From Ga0077555 sp963761475 (GTDB lineage Bacteria > Pseudomonadota > Alphaproteobacteria > Rhizobiales > Hyphomicrobiaceae), in assembly GCA_963761475.1 (NCBI GenBank), contig CAVXGT010000019.1, positions 434,001 through 498,000 of the forward strand: a stretch of 64,000 nucleotides of DNA, in the 5' to 3' direction. Below the pieces are notes generated by a model. The model made no database searches and was not told the origin of the DNA. It worked only from the letters and a program-made list of their open reading frames with translations. Position 1 is the first letter of the stretch; each line of letters begins with the position of its first letter. Positions 34,607 through 43,517 of the stretch are shown here, piece after piece. Both the position numbers and the translations under genes were made by a program.

Positions 34607-37294
34607 TCAGGCCTCTCGCGTGCTCGGACCGAAGCGGCGGGCAAGGTCGAGGATTTCATCGAGAGTATCCTCGTTAGCGGGCTCGCGCGGATCAGCAGGT
34701 GGGACCACTTCAGGTGCTGCAGCGGCAACCGGGGCGGTGGACGGCAAGGGTGGCGGCAGTGCCGGATCCGGTCGCATCTCGGGCTCGGGGAGGGTAGCGG
34801 CCTCGACGTCCGTTGCCGACAATTCAGGGCGATTTTCCTGGCTCAGGCTCCAGATGGCGTGCGGCAGGCGGGGATCGTTGGTCGGCAGCGAATAGGTAAT
34901 CTGTTCGCGCGTTGCTGCGACCGTGACGACGGCTTGTGGGGCGCGTGCCGGGCTGTGGGCTGCGGCGAAACGAGGCTCCGCCTCTGGCCTCTCGATCTCA
35001 TTTCGGCCGGTCGGCGTCGGGATGGTCTCGTTCGGCGCGGTGTCGCGGAGCGGCGGGGGCTCGGATGCCTGGGCCTGGCGAGGGGGAGCCTGCAGGATGA
35101 CGACGTTTTCGGTGGCCGTCGGGCTCGCGGCCGTGGGGCCATGCCGGCCAGCAGCATCGGTGCCGTTGCGTTCGCCAGCCGCTTCTACGACCGCAGCAAG
35201 GTGCTCGCTTGCGGGCGCGCTCGGCTCTTCCGCCTCGCCACCAGCGATGACGTGCGGGGTGAAGGCGGAGCGCGGCTGAGGGCGAGTGGCGGACGGCCGT
35301 GTAGAGCGTTGGTCGGAGGCTGGACGCGCCGCTGAATCATAGACGGTGAAGGCGTCGGCTTCGCGCCTGTCGTCGAGAGGGGACTGGTGCCGACCGGCTC
35401 GGCCCAACGGCTGCGACCTCATGGCGGCGCCGTTGGCGTCGCGTGAAGGATCGGCGTCGTCATGACGGGGCTCACGAAACGATGGCTCCGTGCGGCGTGG
35501 CGCCGTTGCGGCGTGGTCTTGCGGCCCGAGCGTGTGGCGCCTGCGCTTGTCGTCCTCGACGCGCTTTGCCGCGCCCATCACTGCGCCCAGGATGATCTCG
35601 GACCAGGCGCCGTCGCGAAAGCGGTAGACGCGAAAGGCGCCGGCGTTGGCAAACTTGCTACCCTGGCGGCGCAAGCGCTTCTGGATGACGGCGGTCGATA
35701 GCAGCGGGTTCATGACGCGGGAAAAAATGCGCTCCTGCTCGAAGCTCGCGAACAGGTTGGAGAGGAGGTGGGCTTCCTGCATGAGCTGTTCGGCATCCGA
35801 CACACCGTAGCCCTGGCGTTGGCGATCGTTGTGGGGGTTGGGGCGATAGGGGGTGTTGAGGGGGACGGCAGCATAGTAGTCGCCGTGATAATCGAAGACG
35901 ACGTGACGGAAGACCTCGAAATTCTCGCGGATCTCGGCATCGCGATGGATCTCGTTGAAGCGCGAGAGGATCTGGATCACGGGACCCTGCTCGGCATTGC
36001 GCATCTTGGGAACGAGGCGATCCAGGGGGGACTCGGGGCGTTTGATGGAGACCAGCAGCAGGCACAGATCGACGAAGACGGCGATGGCGAGTGGAATGTA
36101 GTCGCGCCGCGAGAGGCCCGAGCCATCCATGCGAGTGCCGGCAGCGGCCTGGCTCTGGCTGGTGCTCTCGACGGACTGCACCGCCTTTTTCTGGAGATCG
36201 CGCAACTCTTCTGGGGATGGCGGCAACTTCAAGGCTAGCACGCCGTAGGCGCTGGCGCCGAGGCGCCGGAAGGCCTCGACGACGGCTTCGGAGCCTTCGA
36301 CGGCAGCGATCTTCGGCTTGTCGACGATCGGTAACTCGTCGATGGCGCGCACAACACCCTTGAGGGCGGTCGCGAGCTGGGCGTCGGGGCAGGAGAAGGT
36401 GCCGCCCCTGGTGTCGGGAAACGAGGTGCGGTCGGCGCGATCGGCGAGATCGGCACGCACCTGACGGAGCTGGGGATCGGAACGGAAGGCGTTGAAGCCC
36501 GTCACGGTCATGTCGAGCTGGCGGTTCAGGCCGCGCATGAACTCGTTGCGCGTGCCGCTCGCGGCACTGACGGTGGCCTGGTCGGCGCTCACGACCTTGG
36601 TGATGTCGCCGTTCATGCGCGAAAGCTCGGTCTTGATGACGCCGACGCGGCCCTTGACGAAATCGGAGGCGAATTTGAAGCGCGAGGCGTCATCGTCGCG
36701 CAGCTGGCGGCGGGGGCCGTCGCCCGGTCGGGAGTTCGGGCACGAGGTGCCCTGGGCGCGCTCGAGCTGGGCCTTCTCGGTTGAAACCGTGGTGAGGGTG
36801 TCGAGGGTTGCCTGCAACTGCTCCAGGCGGGTGACGGCTGCGTGCAGGGCGTTCTGTACCTGGCCAACGGCTGCTTCGGCGGAGCGGGACGACTCGCCCC
36901 GGCTTTCCAGCACCTTCCAATAGAAGCCGAAGCCGAAGCCGACGGAAATGAGCGTCAGGAAGACGTAGCCACCCACATAGATCAGGCGTGTCGTCCAGCC
37001 GATGTCTGAGAAGATCTGGTCGAGAAGCCACACGACCATCACCATCAGCATGGCGACCGAGAAGCCGATGATGGCTTTGTGGAGCAGCGGCAGGTCGCCC
37101 ATGTTGGCCTCGATCAGTTCGAGGAGGCCGACGTAAGTGGCGACCCAGGAGAGCAGGCCCAAGCCGATGACGAGGACCGTGCGCTTCCAGTCGCGCTTGC
37201 GAGTCGGCTTGGCGTCGGCTGCATGGGTCCAGTGCTCGTTGCCGCCCGGCGAGTTCAAGTCGTTGTTTGCACCGTTGCGCTGCATGTACGCCAT
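34607..37294 (-). CDS. Large membrane protein with periplasmic coiled-coil and proline-rich cytoplasmic tail, function unknown
   Basis: About 895 residues. Residues 1-35 are polar. Three membrane segments follow (about 36-60, 70-92 and 100-125). A long charged helical region (about 126-385) comes next, with a coiled-coil-like stretch AVTRLEQLQATLDTL and four cysteines that may pair. A fourth membrane segment (DYIPLAIAVFVDLCLLLVSI) lies near 395-415. A folded soluble domain (about 420-590) follows, and a low-complexity, proline/alanine-rich tail of roughly 300 residues. The C-terminus regains a helix, DTLDEILDLARRFGP. The layout of 3 TM, coiled coil and 1 TM resembles DUF4407 proteins, but I cannot confirm that. 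Start at 37294, or 37285. Confidence 0.75.
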   Translation of the reverse strand: MAYMQRNGANNDLNSPGGNEHWTHAADAKPTRKRDWKRTVLVIGLGLLSWVATYVGLLELIEANMGDLPLLHKAIIGFSVAMLMVMVVWLLDQIFSDIGWTTRLIYVGGYVFLTLISVGFGFGFYWKVLESRGESSRSAEAAVGQVQNALHAAVTRLEQLQATLDTLTTVSTEKAQLERAQGTSCPNSRPGDGPRRQLRDDDASRFKFASDFVKGRVGVIKTELSRMNGDITKVVSADQATVSAASGTRNEFMRGLNRQLDMTVTGFNAFRSDPQLRQVRADLADRADRTSFPDTRGGTFSCPDAQLATALKGVVRAIDELPIVDKPKIAAVEGSEAVVEAFRRLGASAYGVLALKLPPSPEELRDLQKKAVQSVESTSQSQAAAGTRMDGSGLSRRDYIPLAIAVFVDLCLLLVSIKRPESPLDRLVPKMRNAEQGPVIQILSRFNEIHRDAEIRENFEVFRHVVFDYHGDYYAAVPLNTPYRPNPHNDRQRQGYGVSDAEQLMQEAHLLSNLFASFEQERIFSRVMNPLLSTAVIQKRLRRQGSKFANAGAFRVYRFRDGAWSEIILGAVMGAAKRVEDDKRRRHTLGPQDHAATAPRRTEPSFREPRHDDADPSRDANGAAMRSQPLGRAGRHQSPLDDRREADAFTVYDSAARPASDQRSTRPSATRPQPRSAFTPHVIAGGEAEEPSAPASEHLAAVVEAAGERNGTDAAGRHGPTAASPTATENVVILQAPPRQAQASEPPPLRDTAPNETIPTPTGRNEIERPEAEPRFAAAHSPARAPQAVVTVAATREQITYSLPTNDPRLPHAIWSLSQENRPELSATDVEAATLPEPEMRPDPALPPPLPSTAPVAAAAPEVVPPADPREPANEDTLDEILDLARRFGPSTREA

Positions 37295-37828
37295 ATCCAC
37301 GAGCCCCTGCCCGAATGAGCGGCTCGCCGTCGGATGCCCCCGTGTCTTGGGTATTGGGAGCGCGAGCTGGCAGGCCTCATTCGCTTTCGTATGAAGCACT
37401 GCGCGGCAAGATGCGCGCGCGGCCTTCATCAGGTCCTGGATAGGGGGCGACGATGACGCCAGTGGGGCTCACACGTGTCACAAGGGGTTTGGACTGCCCG
37501 GTTTGCGACATGTCGCCGCCACATTGGGCCAGGGCGGAGCACTTGGGTGTCTGTGACGAGGGTACAGCTCGTGGTCGCAGGACCAATGTTCTGCATCTTT
37601 GCATTAAAGTAGGCAGGTATGCCATTGGCCGCAATGAGTCACACGATGACAACAGGTGTCACAAAGAATACGCTTATAACTGACGATATTGTTGTTCGTA
37701 GGGTGCCTCGGGCCTAACCTGAAATGGCTGCGAAGGGAGCTGGCCTGCACGGTTCGACCGTGTGGGGTGCATGCGGGGTTGCACGCTCCCTTCGCGGCTA
37801 GATCATCGGGGCAAACGTCGTTAGGGCG
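37295..37828. other. Long intergenic region between the large membrane-protein gene and soeC
   Basis: A 534-bp gap without a convincing gene. It holds two copies of GTGTCACAA (37475-37483 and 37656-37664), a 10-bp palindrome CGACATGTCG (37506-37515) and the three-armed fold described at 37727-37798. It must contain the promoter of the leftward large gene and the 3' end of the soe transcript. Confidence 0.5.
37727..37798. other. Three-armed inverted-repeat structure downstream of soeC
   Basis: A 14-bp outer stem (37727-37740 with 37785-37798, one G-T pair) encloses a 6-bp hairpin with loop TCG (37748-37762) and a 5-bp hairpin (37767-37784). The three helices meet in a junction. It starts 30 bp beyond the soeC stop in minus-strand reading. 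No T tract follows. Confidence 0.55.
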
Positions 37829-38779
37829 TCAGACGCGGTCGGCGCCGTAATAGAGCGAGACGACATGCTCGGCCTCGGCGAAGAACAGCCAGCGCTCGGT
37901 CAGAATGCCGACGGCGACGCCGAGCAGGGCGGTGATTGTTCCGAGAACGCCTATGGCGCCACCGATCCCACCGCTCACCGACAACAGTGCTGCAGGAGCC
38001 AGGAAGCCTGCGCCGATGGCCAGGTAGCGCAGTTTCTCGGCATGGCGACGGGCGACCTTGTAGCCCATCTCGCGCATCACGAAATTGGGCTGGGTGTGGG
38101 GTGGATCGAGTGGCCGCACGGCGCCGCCTGCGCCGAGGCCCGTGGCCGCGCCTGCGGTCCAGGTGCGGGGCATGGTGTCAATGCGGCGCCAGTAGAACCA
38201 TTTGGCCGCGGCACTTGCCACAAGAAGAGCGGCGGCCAGTGTCCCTGTCCGCGCTCCGGAGCCGCCGGTGAGTTTGATCAGCATGGCCATCAGCACGGCG
38301 CCGGTCGCCAGCGCCAGCAGCACGTAGACCGGTGCCACCAGAGGCTGCGACCAGGCCCGGATGGTCGGCAGCGACTGGTAGATCATGCCTGTCGACCAGA
38401 CCGTGGCCAATGCGCCTGCGGCGGCGGCGAGCGCCAGAAGGGCTGAAAGTGCCCACCAGGTTCCAGGCTCGGCCCATGCCCATAGCACCAGCAAGCCCGC
38501 AGGCACGTAGGTGGCGAGGGCCAGGAGCCCCTCAAGCGAGAGCCAGGAGGTGCGCCATTGGGAGATGGCGCGCCAGGCCCGCTCGGGGCGACCAAGGTGG
38601 AGTGTGGAGGAGAGCAGGCCCACCGTGATCAGGGCGAGCGCCAGGACGAGTGCTGAGAGGCCGAGGTTGTCGGATGGCGCGATGACACCCATGACGATGG
38701 CGAGCGAGATCCAAACGAGCAGGCCGTAGCCGGCGCCCGAAGCGGTGGTGAAGAGGATGACCGAGTAGGCAGGGTTCAT
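37829..38779 (-). CDS. soeC: Membrane anchor subunit of the sulfite dehydrogenase (DmsC/NrfD-like)
   Basis: A 316-residue integral membrane protein with about eight hydrophobic segments, of the DmsC type that anchors a molybdopterin enzyme and hands electrons to or from quinone. It starts NPAYSVILFTTASGAGYGLLVW; later blocks are LLSSTLHLGRPERAWRA, WSTGMIYQSLPTIRAWSQP and KLRYLAIGAGFLAPAALL. It follows soeB by 49 bp. The neighbouring sox genes favour sulfite over dimethyl sulfoxide or polysulfide as the substrate of the complex. Confidence 0.85.
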   Translation of the reverse strand: MNPAYSVILFTTASGAGYGLLVWISLAIVMGVIAPSDNLGLSALVLALALITVGLLSSTLHLGRPERAWRAISQWRTSWLSLEGLLALATYVPAGLLVLWAWAEPGTWWALSALLALAAAAGALATVWSTGMIYQSLPTIRAWSQPLVAPVYVLLALATGAVLMAMLIKLTGGSGARTGTLAAALLVASAAAKWFYWRRIDTMPRTWTAGAATGLGAGGAVRPLDPPHTQPNFVMREMGYKVARRHAEKLRYLAIGAGFLAPAALLSVSGGIGGAIGVLGTITALLGVAVGILTERWLFFAEAEHVVSLYYGADRV

Positions 38780-38828
38780 GCGTGGCAATCCGCGATCGGG
38801 TGTGACGTCGAGCGATACCGGTTTGTGC

Positions 38829-39582
38829 TCATGCCGACAGCACCTTGTCGACCCAGGCAAACAGCCGTTCGGTGGCGGAGCCGTCGTGGCCAGGTACCGC
38901 CTCGGTGGCCGATTTCGCGCTCGCATTGGTCTGCTGGTCGCGCTTTGGCCGTGGCGGCAGATATTTGTTGGTCGGCTTGAAGCCCAACTCGGGCAGCAGA
39001 TCGTAGCCGCCACGCTCGGCAACCAGCTTCGAGACCGCGCTGGCGCTGTCGCCGAGATCGCCGAAGTGGCGGGCGCCGGTCGGGCAGGCGCGGACGCAGG
39101 CGGGCTGACGATCCGCCTCGCTCGAGCGTGTCGTTGTAGATGCGGTCGACGCACAGCGTGCACTTCTTCATGACGCCGTGGCTGTAGTCGTATTCGCGCG
39201 CGCCGTAGGGGCAGGCCCATGAGCACAGCTTGCAGCCGATGCAGGTGTCGGGATTGACCAGCACGATGCCGTCCTCGGCGCGCTTGTAGGAGGCGCCGGT
39301 CGGACAGACCGTGACGCAGGCCGGCGTTTCGCAGTGCAGGCAGGAGCGCGGGAAATGCACCGTGCGGCTTTGGGCGCCGGTGCCAACTTCGTAGCTGTGG
39401 ACGCGATTGAGCCAGGCGCCGTGCGGATCGGCGCCATAGGGCTGCTCGTCGGACAGCGGGGCCGAATAGCCGCCGGTGTTCCATTCCTTGCAGCTCGTCG
39501 CGCAGGCGTGACAGCCGACGCACGTGTCGAGGTCGATGACGAGGCCGAGCTTTTTCTTGGTCGTTGCGGGCAGTGCGGTCAT
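38829..39582 (-). CDS. soeB: Iron-sulfur subunit of the sulfite dehydrogenase, frameshifted in this sequence
   Basis: A ferredoxin-like electron-transfer subunit of about 250 residues with four cysteine groups for four [4Fe-4S] clusters: CVGCHACATSC, CLHCETPACVTVC, CIGCKLCSWAC and CTLC with PACVRAC. The last pair is split by a frame change at about 39120: the first frame reads RIYNDTLE, and the true continuation EADRQPACVRACPTGARHFG lies in another frame and runs to the stop at 38829. The span is 3n+1, which fits one extra base. Its ATG overlaps the soeA stop (ATGA), so it is translationally coupled. It carries electrons from SoeA to SoeC. Confidence 0.87.
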
Positions 39583-42449
39583 GTGCGGCCTCCGCCGGCC
39601 GGCTCGGTCGGTGGCGGCTGCAGACGGCTCGAAGCGCGGCGACGTCTCGTGGGCTTCGTTGACGGCCTTCTCGATCTGAGACGCGCAGGTCGTACCAGGC
39701 GGCCTGGCCGGTGACGGGATCGGAGTTGGCGAAGCGGATAGCCGCCTTCGCGCTCGGGCAGCAATTCGCTGATCAGGTGGTTGAGCAGAAAGCCGCGGGT
39801 CGCCTCGGGCGCATCCGGATCGAGGTTCCAGGCGCCGGAGCGCTTGCCGATGGCGTTCCAGGTCCAGACCGTGTCGGGGTTGACGCCTTCCATCAGGCGG
39901 ACCTGGCAGTTGACGCGGCCCAGGTGGCTCGTCATCCAGACCCAGTCGTCGTCGGCCATGCCGTTCTTCTCGGCGAGCTGGCGGGCGACGTAGAGGCGGT
40001 TGGCGGCCGTGATCTGGCGCAGCCAGGCGTTCTGCGATCCCCATGAATGGTACATGTGCATGGGGCGCTGGGTGATGGCGTGCAAGGGAAAGCGCGCGAC
40101 ATCGATCGCCTGGCCTTCGAACGGCTCGTACCAGAAGGGCAGCGGATCGAAGTAAGTGGCGATGCGGTCGCGATGGGTTTCCGGCAGCTGCACCGTGCCA
40201 TGGCCCTGGCCGGCGAGGCGGAAGCGCTGCAGGGGCTCGCAATAGAGCTGCATCACAAGCCGGTCCATGCTTTCGAGGAAACCCTTGGCGTGGGCCCACT
40301 CCATGTAGCCGCGATTGGTGAACTTCATGTAGCGCTGGTCGTCGGGCAGCAGGTGGTGATGAAATCCGCCGTTGGCGATGTAGCGGTCGAGCTGATCCGG
40401 ATTGGGCTCGCCCTTGCCGAAGCTCTCGCCGTCCTTGCCGCGCCAGCCAGCGAGCGGGCCGACGCCGGGGCCGCGCTCGTGATTGACGATGTAGTCGGGA
40501 TAGCCGCCCGGAAACTTGCGCGTGCCATCCGGATTGGTCATGGCCGGGAGCGCCAAGCGCCAACCCAGGTCCAAGAGCACGTCCTGGAACGGGCGCACGT
40601 CGCGATCGGGCTTGACGACGGGATGGCGGATGGCATCGGCGGGGCCATCGGCATCGGAGATCGGTCGGTCGAGCAGCGAGATGCAGTCGTAGCGCTCGAG
40701 GTAGGTTGTGTCGGGCAGGATCAGGTCGGCGTAGGGCACCATTTCCGAGAAGTAGGCGTCGGAGTAGATGATGCGGGGGATCTTGTAGTCGCCGGTCTTC
40801 TCGTCGATGGCCGTCAAATGATCGATGACGGCTGGCACATTCATCGAAGAATTCCAGCTCATGTTCGCCATGTACATGAACAGGGTGTCGATGGGGTAGG
40901 GATCGGCGTTGGCCGCGTTGGCGATGACCATGTGCATCAGGCCGTGGGCGGCGATCGGGGCATCCCAAGAAAAGGCCTTATCGATGCGCTGCGGCGTCGC
41001 GTTGTCATCGATCAGCAGGTCTTCGGGGCCGGTCGGGAAACCCAGCTGGGGACCCGGCAGTGGTGTCGAGGGCTTGACGTCGCCGGGCTTGCCGCGCGGC
41101 TTGATGCGGGGCGGAATGGACTTGGGATAGGGCGGCTTGATGCGGAACGAGCCGGGAGTTTCGATGGCGCCCAGCAGCATCTGCAGGATGTGCAACATGC
41201 GGCAGGTCTGGAATCCGTTGGCGTGGGCGGAGATGCCCCGCATGGCGTGGAAGGCGACGGGGCGGCCGATCATCTTGTCGTGGCGACGGCCATGCCAGTC
41301 GGTCCAGGGCTGGTCGATCGTGAGGGCCTCATCGAAGGCGGTTGCCGCAAGCTCGGCGGCGAGGCGGCGGATCTGGCCTGCGTCGAGGCCGGTGCGCTCG
41401 GCGACCGTTTCCGGCGCATATTCGGGTGCGAGGAAGCGCTGGACCAGCAGTTCAAAGGCCGGTCTCGCCTTGCCGCCGCCGGCGAGTGTCACCTCGCCCT
41501 GCAGCACGGGGGCGAGATCAGGCCGGTCGATGTCGACGAGTTCGCCGGTGTTGCGGTCCTTGACCAGCACGGCGCCCTCGGCGTTGCGGGCGAGGAGGCC
41601 GTGATCAGCGCCGCCGGGATTGTCGATGACGAGGGCCGAGGCGTTGGTGTAGCGGACGAGATAGTCGAGGTCGATGCGCTGGGTGCGCAGAAGCTCGTGG
41701 ATCAAGGCGCCGACGAACAGGCCATCGGTGCCGGGACGAATGCCGACCCACTCGTCGGCGATGGCGCCGTAACCGGTGCGGACCGGATTGACGACAACCA
41801 CCTTGGCGCCGCGTGCCTTCAGCTTCCCGAGGCCGATCTTGATGGGGTTGGAGGCGTGATCCTCGGCAACGCCGAACATCATGAGATACTTGGCGTGCTC
41901 CCAGTCCGGCTCGCCAAATTCCCAGAACGAACCGCCGAACGAGTAGAGGCCGGCTGCCGCCATGTTGACGGAGCAGAAGCCACCGTGAGCGGCGAAGTTC
42001 GGTGTGCCGAATTGCATGGCCCACCAGCCGGTCAGCGACTGCGATTGGTCGCGGCCAGTGAAGAAGGCGAGACGCTTGGGGTCTGTTGTGCGGATGCGCG
42101 ACAGCCAACCGGTGGCGATCCCGAGCGCCTCCTCCCAGCCAATTTCCTTGTACTCGCCGGAGCCGCGTGGACCGACGCGCAGCAACGGAGACTTGAGGCG
42201 CGAGGGGGCATAGTGCTGCATGATGCCGGCAGCGCCCTTGCCACAGATGACGCCGCGGTTGACGGGGTGGTCGCGGTTGCCTTCGATGTAGCGGACGCGA
42301 CCGTCCTTCAAGTGCACCTTGATGCCGCACCGGCAGGCACACATGTAGCACGTCGTCGTCTTGACCTCGTCGGAGGCGGGACGGGAAAGGTCGATGGCCG
42401 GCTCCTGGAGGACGTTCGCGGCGCCGGGATCGTCAAGCTTTTGCTGCAC
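39579..42449 (-). CDS. soeA: Molybdopterin catalytic subunit of the sulfite dehydrogenase, frame-disturbed near its 3' end
   Basis: A DMSO-reductase-family molybdoenzyme of about 956 residues, predicted to oxidise sulfite to sulfate in the cytoplasm; no Tat signal is present, as expected for SoeA. The cluster cysteines are C34, C37, C41 and C69, and C159 (GFCSVN) is the likely molybdenum ligand. Towards the end the frame is lost after LLPEREGG. The expected RFANSDPVTGQAAWYDLRV lies one frame over (change at about 39736), and QIEKAVNEAHETSPRF another frame over (about 39679). A third change near 39600 would return to the original frame, where the TGA overlaps soeB. The start codon is GTG. Confidence 0.88.
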   Translation of the reverse strand: MQQKLDDPGAANVLQEPAIDLSRPASDEVKTTTCYMCACRCGIKVHLKDGRVRYIEGNRDHPVNRGVICGKGAAGIMQHYAPSRLKSPLLRVGPRGSGEYKEIGWEEALGIATGWLSRIRTTDPKRLAFFTGRDQSQSLTGWWAMQFGTPNFAAHGGFCSVNMAAAGLYSFGGSFWEFGEPDWEHAKYLMMFGVAEDHASNPIKIGLGKLKARGAKVVVVNPVRTGYGAIADEWVGIRPGTDGLFVGALIHELLRTQRIDLDYLVRYTNASALVIDNPGGADHGLLARNAEGAVLVKDRNTGELVDIDRPDLAPVLQGEVTLAGGGKARPAFELLVQRFLAPEYAPETVAERTGLDAGQIRRLAAELAATAFDEALTIDQPWTDWHGRRHDKMIGRPVAFHAMRGISAHANGFQTCRMLHILQMLLGAIETPGSFRIKPPYPKSIPPRIKPRGKPGDVKPSTPLPGPQLGFPTGPEDLLIDDNATPQRIDKAFSWDAPIAAHGLMHMVIANAANADPYPIDTLFMYMANMSWNSSMNVPAVIDHLTAIDEKTGDYKIPRIIYSDAYFSEMVPYADLILPDTTYLERYDCISLLDRPISDADGPADAIRHPVVKPDRDVRPFQDVLLDLGWRLALPAMTNPDGTRKFPGGYPDYIVNHERGPGVGPLAGWRGKDGESFGKGEPNPDQLDRYIANGGFHHHLLPDDQRYMKFTNRGYMEWAHAKGFLESMDRLVMQLYCEPLQRFRLAGQGHGTVQLPETHRDRIATYFDPLPFWYEPFEGQAIDVARFPLHAITQRPMHMYHSWGSQNAWLRQITAANRLYVARQLAEKNGMADDDWVWMTSHLGRVNCQVRLMEGVNPDTVWTWNAIGKRSGAWNLDPDAPEATRGFLLNHLISELLPEREGGYPLRQLRSRHRPGRLVRPARLRSRRPSTKPTRRRRASSRLQPPPTEPAGGGRT

Positions 42450-42650
42450 GATTGATCTCGAATCGGAGGTCTTGGCCGGTTTGTGCCGGTTCCGGCATCT
42501 GGGCAGTTGACCTTGTTGGTATCAACCCCGAATACTTCGTGGATGACTTGGGGTTGTCAACGCAGGGCGCGTCGACAGGCGTGGTCGGTTTCGGCTAGGC
42601 CGGGGCGACTATTGTGCAATGCGTCGGGCCTTGGAGCAAGGACGCAGCTG
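42450..42650. promoter_or_regulatory. Divergent promoter region between soeA and soxA
   Basis: A 201-bp region from which soeABC and soxAXB must both be transcribed. It contains an inverted repeat CAACCCC...GGGGTTG (42521-42527 with 42551-42557, about 23 bp between the arms), a plausible operator for a shared regulator. Clear -35/-10 boxes could not be picked with confidence. Confidence 0.45.
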
Positions 42651-43517
42651 ATGGATTGTTACCGGCTGTCCGGCATAGCGAAATTGCGGGGCATTGGCCT
42701 GGTGGTGGCATTGGCTTGCCTCATGCTTGCCGGGGGGGCCTGGGCGCAACCGGCGGCGAACCCGTCCGATGCAACGGAGAAAGGGCTCGAGACCTTTCGC
42801 AACATGATGAAGTCGGACCCCTGGGCCAATCCAGGCAATCTGGATGTTGACCGGGGTGCGGAGCTGTGGACGACGAAAGGTGGGCCACGCCAAGCGTCAC
42901 TCGAGCAATGCGATCTCGGCAAGGGGCCAGGCGTCGTTGACGGCGCATTCGCCGAGCTGCCGCGCTACTTTGCCGATGCGGGGCAGGTGATGGATCTGGA
43001 GAGCCGCATTGTGTGGTGCATGGAGCGCTTGCAAGGGCGCGACATGACGGCATTCCTGAAGAAACCGCACCCTTCGGGCGGACAGCCGGTGAGTGAATTC
43101 GGTGCGATTGCCACCTACGTTGCCTCACGCTCGAACGGGATGGCCTTCGCAGCCGCCCTCAAGCATCCACGCGAACGGGCCGTCGTTGCGCTGGGCGAGG
43201 CCATCTTCAATCGGCGGTCGGGGCCGTTCGATTTCTCGTGTGCATCGTGTCATGGCACCGAGGGCAAGCGCATCCGCCGGCAAGGTCTGGCGTTCCTGAC
43301 CTCGCCCGAGGATGCGCGCAAGGTGATGGGCGAGTGGCCGGCCTACCGTGTGTCGGCCACACATGTGATGACACTGCAACATCGCCTCTACGACTGCTTC
43401 TGGCAGATGCGATTACCGGCGCTCCGGCTCGGCTCGCCGGCGAGCATCGCGCTCACCGGCTACCTCGTCAGCCAGGCGGGTGGTGGTGTCATCAACGTGC
43501 CGGGATTGAAGCGATGA
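42651..43517 (+). CDS. soxA: Sulfur-oxidising protein SoxA, mono-haem type
   Basis: A 288-residue periplasmic c-type cytochrome. With SoxX it joins thiosulfate to the SoxY carrier cysteine. The signal peptide ends AWA before QPAANP (about residue 32). Only one haem motif is present, CASCH at 197-201. The N-terminal haem of di-haem SoxA is replaced by two cysteines, C87 (QCDLGKGPG) and C123 (VWCME), likely a disulfide. The axial and catalytic cysteine is C249 (LYDCFWQMR). The ATG at 42651 has AAGGA upstream, and the stop overlaps the soxX start by 4 bp. Confidence 0.93.
   Translation: MDCYRLSGIAKLRGIGLVVALACLMLAGGAWAQPAANPSDATEKGLETFRNMMKSDPWANPGNLDVDRGAELWTTKGGPRQASLEQCDLGKGPGVVDGAFAELPRYFADAGQVMDLESRIVWCMERLQGRDMTAFLKKPHPSGGQPVSEFGAIATYVASRSNGMAFAAALKHPRERAVVALGEAIFNRRSGPFDFSCASCHGTEGKRIRRQGLAFLTSPEDARKVMGEWPAYRVSATHVMTLQHRLYDCFWQMRLPALRLGSPASIALTGYLVSQAGGGVINVPGLKR

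Noticed and set aside
37377..37652. A 91-residue minus-strand frame in the intergenic region before soeC
   Set aside because: It has no domain and no ribosome site, and overlaps the expected promoter of the large membrane-protein gene.
37829..39523. A 564-residue minus-strand frame giving soeC a long N-terminal extension
   Set aside because: The extension is soeB sequence in a wrong frame; soeC starts at 38779 with its first membrane segment.
38776..40968. A 730-residue minus-strand open frame that joins the end of soeA to soeB
   Set aside because: The fusion is an artefact of the frame changes near the soeA 3' end; the N-terminal two thirds are out of frame with soeA.
40047..42455. An 802-residue plus-strand open frame opposite soeA
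   Set aside because: Mirror of soeA codons; no recognisable motif and no ribosome site, while soeA on the other strand is a clear molybdoenzyme.
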